The position numbers were made by a program, and so were the translations under genes. Of a stretch of 64,000 nt of DNA, positions 57,757 through 64,000 are shown piece by piece. This DNA comes from JAMCRM01 sp035561075 (GTDB lineage: Bacteria; Acidobacteriota; Terriglobia; Bryobacterales; Bryobacteraceae). Each line of letters begins with the position of its first letter. Position 1 is the first letter of the stretch. The notes under the pieces are model-generated. The model ran no database searches. It was given only the letters and a program-made list of their open reading frames with translations, and was not told the origin of the DNA. Location of the stretch: contig DATMYF010000057.1 of assembly GCA_035561075.1 (NCBI GenBank), positions 1 to 64,000 on the forward strand, written 5' to 3'.

Positions 57757-59180
57757 GGTCGCAAGCGCGCGTGAAGCACAGCATCGGCCCGGCGGCGAAG
57801 CTCACTCGCGGCGGAGGCGTCCTTCATCGAGTCGAGGTTGATCTTCACATTCGCCATGGCGCCGGCCAGCGCCGCATCGGCGAGCGCAAGCGCCACGTCG
57901 ATATCGGAGCGGAACTTCGCGGGAGCGGCGGCGGCCAGTTCTCCCAGGCGCTCCTTGAGGGTGGCGGTGTGCTCGGCCACTTCGAGCGGCACCGCGGCAG
58001 CCTCACGCAACGCGGCCTCGATGAACAGCGCGCGCTCCTCCTTGGGACGCCTGTAGACCGCGACCACCCCGTCATACGCCGCGGCATCGCGCCGCACGGC
58101 TTCAGCCAGGAAGCGCCTGGCGGCATCGAATCCGGCGCCGTCCAGCTTCGCCAGACCCGCCACCATAGCGCCCAGGGATGCCGCCATAGCAGCCGCGGCG
58201 GCTGCGGCACTGCCTCCGCCGGGAGTGGCCGTGGGTGCAGCCAGTTCCCCAAGAAACTCGTCCAGGCCGCTTGACTTGCCTGCGGCCAGGCGATTCTCCA
58301 GCACCAGCTCGGGTTTGAAGTTCTCCGCCCGCAGATACCACTCGGCGGTCATCTCCAGGGCCTTCTTCGGTATCAGTCCGACAATTTCGCTACCGGCGAT
58401 CGCTACGCCGTAGCGCTCCGCTTCCACCCGCACGGCTTCGAAGACGCGATGCACCGGCGTCTGTTCGAAATCCGTCAGGTTCATCGAAACCTGCGCCACG
58501 TTGCGCGAGGCCAGCGGTACCCCCATGGCCTTCACGTAGCGGAAGCCGCCGGATGAGAAACGAATCGTTTTGGCGATGCGCCTGGCGATCTCCACGTCCG
58601 GCGTCGCAAGGTTGATGTTGTAGGCGATCAGGAACTTGCGTGCCCCTGTTACGGTGGCCCCGGCGCTGGGGTGCAGTTCGGGTTCGCCGATATCCGGACG
58701 GCGTGCAGGATTCGTTCGGACCTCATCCCGCAAACCCTCGAACTGCCCGCGCCGGATGTTCTCCAGGTTGGTATTTTCGGGGTGGCGCGCGGCGGCCTCG
58801 TACAGGTATACCGGCACACGCAGGCGCTCCCAAAGGCGCTCCCCGAGGCGCACCGCGATGCGCACGCAATCCTCCACGGTGACGCCCTCGACAGGCACGA
58901 ACGGCACCACATCCGCCGCGCCGATACGCGGATGCACGCCCGTGTGCTTGCGCAGGTCGATCAACTCCACGGCTTTCTCGACACCGCGGAAAGCGGCCTC
59001 CCCCACAGCCTCGGCCGGCCCGGCGAAGGTCACCACAGAGCGGTTATGGTCGGCATCCATCTCGCGGTCGAGAATGGCGATGCCCGGCACGGACTGGATA
59101 GCCGCCGCGATGGCGTCCACTTTGGCGCTGTCGCGGCCCTCGGAAAAGTTCGGCACGCACTCTACGATCGTTCTGCTCAC
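57753..59180 (-). CDS. ftcD: Bifunctional glutamate formimidoyltransferase/formimidoyl-THF cyclodeaminase
   Basis: 475 aa. The N-terminal domain (about 1-300) begins TIVECVPNFSEGRD and holds GVHPRIGAADVVPFVP, the formimidoyltransferase active-site region. The C-terminal domain (about 310-475) is a cyclodeaminase (SGLDEFLGELAAPTATPGGG), four-helix and Ala-rich. It moves the formimino group of formiminoglutamate to tetrahydrofolate and then releases ammonia. This is the last step of the Hut route via FIGlu. It overlaps hutI by 4 nt. Fused forms are usual in animals and occur in some bacteria. Confidence 0.93.
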   Translation of the reverse strand: MSRTIVECVPNFSEGRDSAKVDAIAAAIQSVPGIAILDREMDADHNRSVVTFAGPAEAVGEAAFRGVEKAVELIDLRKHTGVHPRIGAADVVPFVPVEGVTVEDCVRIAVRLGERLWERLRVPVYLYEAAARHPENTNLENIRRGQFEGLRDEVRTNPARRPDIGEPELHPSAGATVTGARKFLIAYNINLATPDVEIARRIAKTIRFSSGGFRYVKAMGVPLASRNVAQVSMNLTDFEQTPVHRVFEAVRVEAERYGVAIAGSEIVGLIPKKALEMTAEWYLRAENFKPELVLENRLAAGKSSGLDEFLGELAAPTATPGGGSAAAAAAAMAASLGAMVAGLAKLDGAGFDAARRFLAEAVRRDAAAYDGVVAVYRRPKEERALFIEAALREAAAVPLEVAEHTATLKERLGELAAAAPAKFRSDIDVALALADAALAGAMANVKINLDSMKDASAASELRRRADAVLHARLRP

Positions 59181-60396
59181 GCAATCACCTCGCCCCGGAC
59201 CATGGTAACCCGCACGTTATTGGTACCGAAATAGTAGGGGATTTCGCGGTAGTCCGAAACGTCCAGAACAATGAGGTCCGCCTGCTTGCCGGGTTCGAGC
59301 GAGCCCGTGCGGCCACCCGCGCACACCGCGTGCGCGCCGTTGATGGTGGCGGCGCAGATGGCTTCCGCGGGAGTCATGCGCATCTCGGTCACGGCTAGCG
59401 ACAGTACCATCTGCATGTTGTAAGTAGGGCTGGTGCCGGGGTTGAAGTCTGTGGCCAGCGCCACCGCCGCACCGGCATCTATGAGGGCCCGGGCGGGGGC
59501 ATAGCGCCGCAGCCCCAGGTGGAAGACGGACCCCGGCAGCAGCACCGCCATGGTGCTGGACCGCGCCAGCGCCGCAGCTTCCTCCTCGCCCGCCTGCTCC
59601 AGGTGATCGGCGCTCACCGCCCCCAACTCCGCGGCCAGCAACGCGGCGCCGGTGCGCTCGAACTGGTCGGCGTGAATCTTGAGACCCAACCCCAACTCCG
59701 CCGCACGCCGCAGGTACCGGCGGGCCTGCTCCAGGTTGAAGGCACCCGCGTCACAGTAGACGTCCGCAAAACGCGCCAGCTTGCGGCGCGCCACGGCGGG
59801 CAGCATCTCGGCACAAACCCAGGCGACGTAGTGGTCTGCCGCCATCTCGGGCGGAGAAACATGCGCCCCCAGGTAGGTGGGGACCACGCCCTCGATCCGC
59901 CCGGCCACGCGCAGCATTTTAATTTCGGCGGCCTCGTCGAGCCCGTAGCCGGATTTCGCCTCCACGGTAGTGGTGCCGTGCCGCCGCATGGCTGCCAGTG
60001 ATGCGCGTGCCTGCGCCTCCAGCGCCGCGCCGGAAAGTTTCCGCACCGCCCGCACGCTCGACAGAATGCCGCCCCCGGCTGCGGCGATCTCGCCGTAGCT
60101 TGCCCCAGCCAGACGCATCTCGTAATCCGTGAGCCTCGGGACGCCAAACACGAGGTGTGTGTGGCTATCGACGAACCCCGGCATGACTACCCCGCCCCGG
60201 GCATCGATCTCCCGCGCACGCCGCGCTTCGGGAAGGGCATCGACCCTGCGCGACGGCCCCGCCGCCACCACCAGACCGTCCCTGACCAGCACCGAGCCGT
60301 TCTTCACCAGCCCGAGTTCGCGCAAATCCGCCCCGCGGCGCGGACCCGCCGGTCCGTGCAAAGTGAGCAACTGCCGCGCGCCGCGGATCAGGGTGG

Positions 60397-60400
<4 letters not shown>
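59177..60400 (-). CDS. hutI: Imidazolonepropionase
   Basis: 407-aa amidohydrolase-fold enzyme that opens imidazolone-5-propionate to N-formimino-glutamate. Metal-binding GFVDSHTHLVFG, the substrate-binding TTVEAKSGYGLD, HADQFER and LATDFNPGTSPTYNMQ are all present. ATGA overlaps join it to hutU upstream and ftcD downstream. Confidence 0.95.
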
Positions 60401-62046
<1,646 letters not shown>

Positions 62047-62086
62047 GCCTGTCAGGTTACACCCATGGACGTGCTAACATGCCCCC

Positions 62087-63199
62087 GTGATCCGGTCCCT
62101 CTTGGTGCTGATCCTCACCATGTGTACCCTCGCGGCGCAAACCCGCCAGGTTAGCGACGCGGAGGTCATCAAGGTGCACAGCGCCGCGCTCCTGATCGAC
62201 TGTCACAACGACGTGCCCCTTCGGACGCTCAACGGCTTCGACATCGGAAAACGCGCCCCTGACGGCCACACGGACTTGGTACGGCTGCGCGAGGGAGGCG
62301 TGGGCGCAGTCTTCTTCTCAGCCTACGTGGCGGCCGGGTACGTCAAGGAACGGCAGTCCGCCAAACGTGCCCTGGATATGATCGATACAATCCGGCAGGA
62401 CATCGTGCTGCGCTGCCCTGAGGGTTTCGCGCCCGCCGCCAGCGCCGCGGAGATCGAAGCCGCACACCGGCAGGGTAAAGTAGCGGCGCTCATCGGCGTC
62501 GAAGGCGGCCACGCCATCGAGAACGACCTGCGGGTGCTGCGCAGCCTGTATGCACTCGGCGCGCGCTACATGACCCTCACCCATAGCAACACCAATGATT
62601 GGGCAGACTCCTCCGGGGACATCCGGAACACCGCGGTACGGCATCATGACGGCCTCACGCCTTTCGGCAAGGACGTCATCCGGGAGATGAACCGCCTCGG
62701 CATGCTGGTGGACGTTTCGCACGTCGCCGACAAGACGTTCTGGGACGTGCTGGCCACCAGCAGCGCGCCGGTCTTTGCATCGCACTCCTCTGCCCGCGCG
62801 GTGTGCAATGTGCCGCGCAACCTTTCCGACGAGATGATCGCGGCGCTGGCAAAGAAAGGCGGCGTGGTGGCTGTCAATTTCGCCTGCGACTTTCTCTCCC
62901 AGAAGACCGCCGACGCCGTGGCCGCCTTCCGCACCACGGCAGAGCGCGCCAAAGTGCCGCGTGCGACGCTCGCCGACGTGGTGGCGCATATCGATCACGT
63001 GGTGAAGGTCGCGGGCGTCGATCACGTGGGCATCGGCAGCGATTTCGACGGCATCGGCTGCACCCCGAGGGGTCTGGACGACGTCTCGAAGTTCCCCAAC
63101 CTCACCCGGTCGCTGCTGGAGAGAGGCTATTCCGCAGACGATATCCGGAAGATCTATGGCGGGAACATGCTGCGGCTGATGCGCGCGGCGGCGAGATAG
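62087..63199 (+). CDS. Exported membrane dipeptidase, M19
   Basis: 370-aa zinc dipeptidase. Signal peptide (IRSLLVLILTMCTLAAQ). Zinc ligands: DCHNDVP, the bridging Glu in ALIGVEGGHAIEN, His in LVDVSHVAD, His in FASHSSARAVC and Asp in GIGSDFDGIG. Such enzymes cleave L-D or L-L dipeptides in the periplasm. The start is GTG 62087, 41 nt from the divergent hutU start. Confidence 0.93.
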   Translation: MIRSLLVLILTMCTLAAQTRQVSDAEVIKVHSAALLIDCHNDVPLRTLNGFDIGKRAPDGHTDLVRLREGGVGAVFFSAYVAAGYVKERQSAKRALDMIDTIRQDIVLRCPEGFAPAASAAEIEAAHRQGKVAALIGVEGGHAIENDLRVLRSLYALGARYMTLTHSNTNDWADSSGDIRNTAVRHHDGLTPFGKDVIREMNRLGMLVDVSHVADKTFWDVLATSSAPVFASHSSARAVCNVPRNLSDEMIAALAKKGGVVAVNFACDFLSQKTADAVAAFRTTAERAKVPRATLADVVAHIDHVVKVAGVDHVGIGSDFDGIGCTPRGLDDVSKFPNLTRSLLERGYSADDIRKIYGGNMLRLMRAAAR

Positions 63200-63202
63200 G
63201 CG

Positions 63203-63490
63203 TTATGCCGCTTCGAGCGGCGCGATCAACTGCTCGATCTGCCTGCCGGATCGCCGCTCGACCATTTGCAGCTCATACGCTGCCTGCAGGGCGAGCCACG
63301 TCTCCGGGTTCATCCCGAAGTACCTGCCGAGGCGGAGCGCCAGATCGGCCGTGATGGGGCGCTTGCCGGCAATCACGGCGGTTAAGCGGCCAGCCGGAAT
63401 ATGCAGTTCCCGCGAGAGCCGGGGAACGGTGAGTCCCAGTGGGACCATGTAGTTCTGCCTGAGAACCTGGCCTGGTGTTGGAGGTTCCAC
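63203..63490 (-). CDS. higA: HigA-type antitoxin (XRE HTH), no toxin beside it
   Basis: 95-aa protein of the HigA/VapI class. The HTH reads GLTVPRLSRELHIPAGRLTA, VIAGKRPITADLALRLGRYF, and the usual NPETWLALQAAYELQMVE follows. GTG 63490 has AAGG before it. No HigB-type RelE gene lies in the 116 nt before the helicase start or downstream, where the dipeptidase begins. It is therefore an orphan antitoxin or a stand-alone regulator. It converges on the dipeptidase gene, 3 nt apart. Confidence 0.85.
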   Translation of the reverse strand: MEPPTPGQVLRQNYMVPLGLTVPRLSRELHIPAGRLTAVIAGKRPITADLALRLGRYFGMNPETWLALQAAYELQMVERRSGRQIEQLIAPLEAA

Positions 63491-63606
63491 GGTGTTGCCT
63501 TTCTACCTGAAACATTAGTAGCCCCGCCCGGCCGGTGTCGAGCCCCGTGTGTGCTTGGCTGCACAGAAGGCCGGCGCCGCGCGTCCGCTACAATCGAAGT
63601 ATCCGC

Positions 63607-64000
63607 ATGACCACCCAGGCCAGGACGGCGCCCGGCGCGCGCCAATTCTTCTCTAAACACGGCACGCTCTCTAAGTGGCACCCCAACTATGAGTTCCGGC
63701 CCGGGCAGGTGGAAATGGCGGAGGCCGTCGAGGCAGCCCTGGCGGACGGCAAGCACCTGATTGTCGAGGCCGGCACGGGTACGGGTAAGACGCTGGCGTA
63801 CCTTGTGCCTGCGATCCTTTCCGGACGACGCATCGTGGTTTCCACCGGGACCAAGAACCTTCAGGAGCAGCTTTTTTTCAAGGACGTTCCGTTTCTCCAG
63901 CAGCATTTCACCCAGCCGTTGGCGGTTTGCTACATGAAGGGACGCGGCAACTACGCCTGCCTGCAGAAAATCGCCGATGCCGAGCGCGAGCCGGTGCTCA
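63607..64000 (+). CDS. DinG-type ATP-dependent helicase, 5' part
   Basis: Start of a superfamily-2 XPD/DinG-like helicase. About 131 codons are visible: MTTQARTAPGARQFFSKHGT, then a Q-motif-like region (FRPGQVEMAEAVEAAL), Walker A IVEAGTGTGKTLAYLVPA, motif Ia VSTGTKNLQEQLF, and YMKGRGNYACLQK, which carries the first Cys of the likely iron-sulfur cluster. The frame is open at the right edge. DinG helicases unwind DNA or DNA:RNA structures in repair. Confidence 0.88.
   Translation, partial: MTTQARTAPGARQFFSKHGTLSKWHPNYEFRPGQVEMAEAVEAALADGKHLIVEAGTGTGKTLAYLVPAILSGRRIVVSTGTKNLQEQLFFKDVPFLQQHFTQPLAVCYMKGRGNYACLQKIADAEREPVL

Noticed and set aside
63491..63606. Remnant of a HigB toxin
   Set aside because: I read the minus strand in this gap and found early stops and no HigB-like motif.

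Overview
The window is a gene-dense, high-GC bacterial chromosome segment with no tRNA, rRNA, CRISPR array, transposase or prophage gene that I can see. The style points to Acidobacteriota, most likely the Solibacterales/Bryobacteraceae side. Signs of this are an Oar-like TonB-dependent receptor of about 1140 residues with a carboxypeptidase-like N-terminal domain, Tat-exported sugar isomerases and Gfo/Idh oxidoreductases, exported GH10/GH20/GH29 enzymes, and ABC-permease efflux operons with HlyD-type adaptors. This placement is inference from gene content; no 16S gene is present.

Layout. 1-1284: scpB (cut by the window edge) and scpA, minus strand. 1496-9499: an efflux operon of three HlyD-type adaptors, a MacB-type permease without an ATPase, and a TolC-type channel; two adaptors carry large low-complexity inserts. 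9590-16494: mutL, a GT2 glycosyltransferase, a NIPSNAP protein, a DUF362 protein, an 18-codon Lys-rich ORF, thiC and a BON-domain lipoprotein. 16549-23673: an SGNH hydrolase, a DUF3108 protein, an alpha/beta hydrolase, a malate/lactate dehydrogenase and a large exported protein of unknown role. 23695-27589: xseB-ispA-tlyA-nadK and a dicarboxylate/amino-acid symporter, all overlapping or nearly so. 27596-36194: araD, an AI-2E family transporter, an M28 peptidase, OsmC, an isochorismatase-fold protein, then a GH10-GH29 pair.

36463-43118: a YflT-type stress protein, a sugar isomerase, a PGPGW-thioesterase fusion, an exported methyltransferase, and a four-gene unit (ECF sigma factor, zinc anti-sigma factor with HEAT-like repeats, DUF4097-type protein, double-PDZ protein). 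43198-49734, minus strand: a four-Cys microprotein with gph, the TonB receptor, a PilZ protein, then purC-cvpA-fis behind a clear sigma70 promoter. 49909-56930: a GH20-like protein, rtcB and archease, a Gfo/Idh oxidoreductase divergent from a sugar isomerase and a GalE-like epimerase, and an outer-membrane beta-barrel candidate. 57007-62046: a methyltransferase and the histidine-degradation genes ftcD, hutI and hutU. 62087-64000: an M19 dipeptidase, a HigA-like antitoxin without a toxin, and the start of a DinG-type helicase.

The segment combines housekeeping genes (chromosome segregation, mismatch repair, isoprenoid, NADP, purine and thiamine synthesis) with an exported plant-polymer and peptide-degrading set. 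The items most worth a second look are the PGPGW-FlK thioesterase fusion, the poly-Ser and Met/Gly inserts in the efflux adaptors, the sigma/anti-sigma/DUF4097/PDZ unit, the Lys-rich microORF before thiC, the cluster of palindromes upstream of the PilZ gene, and the nested repeat upstream of archease.
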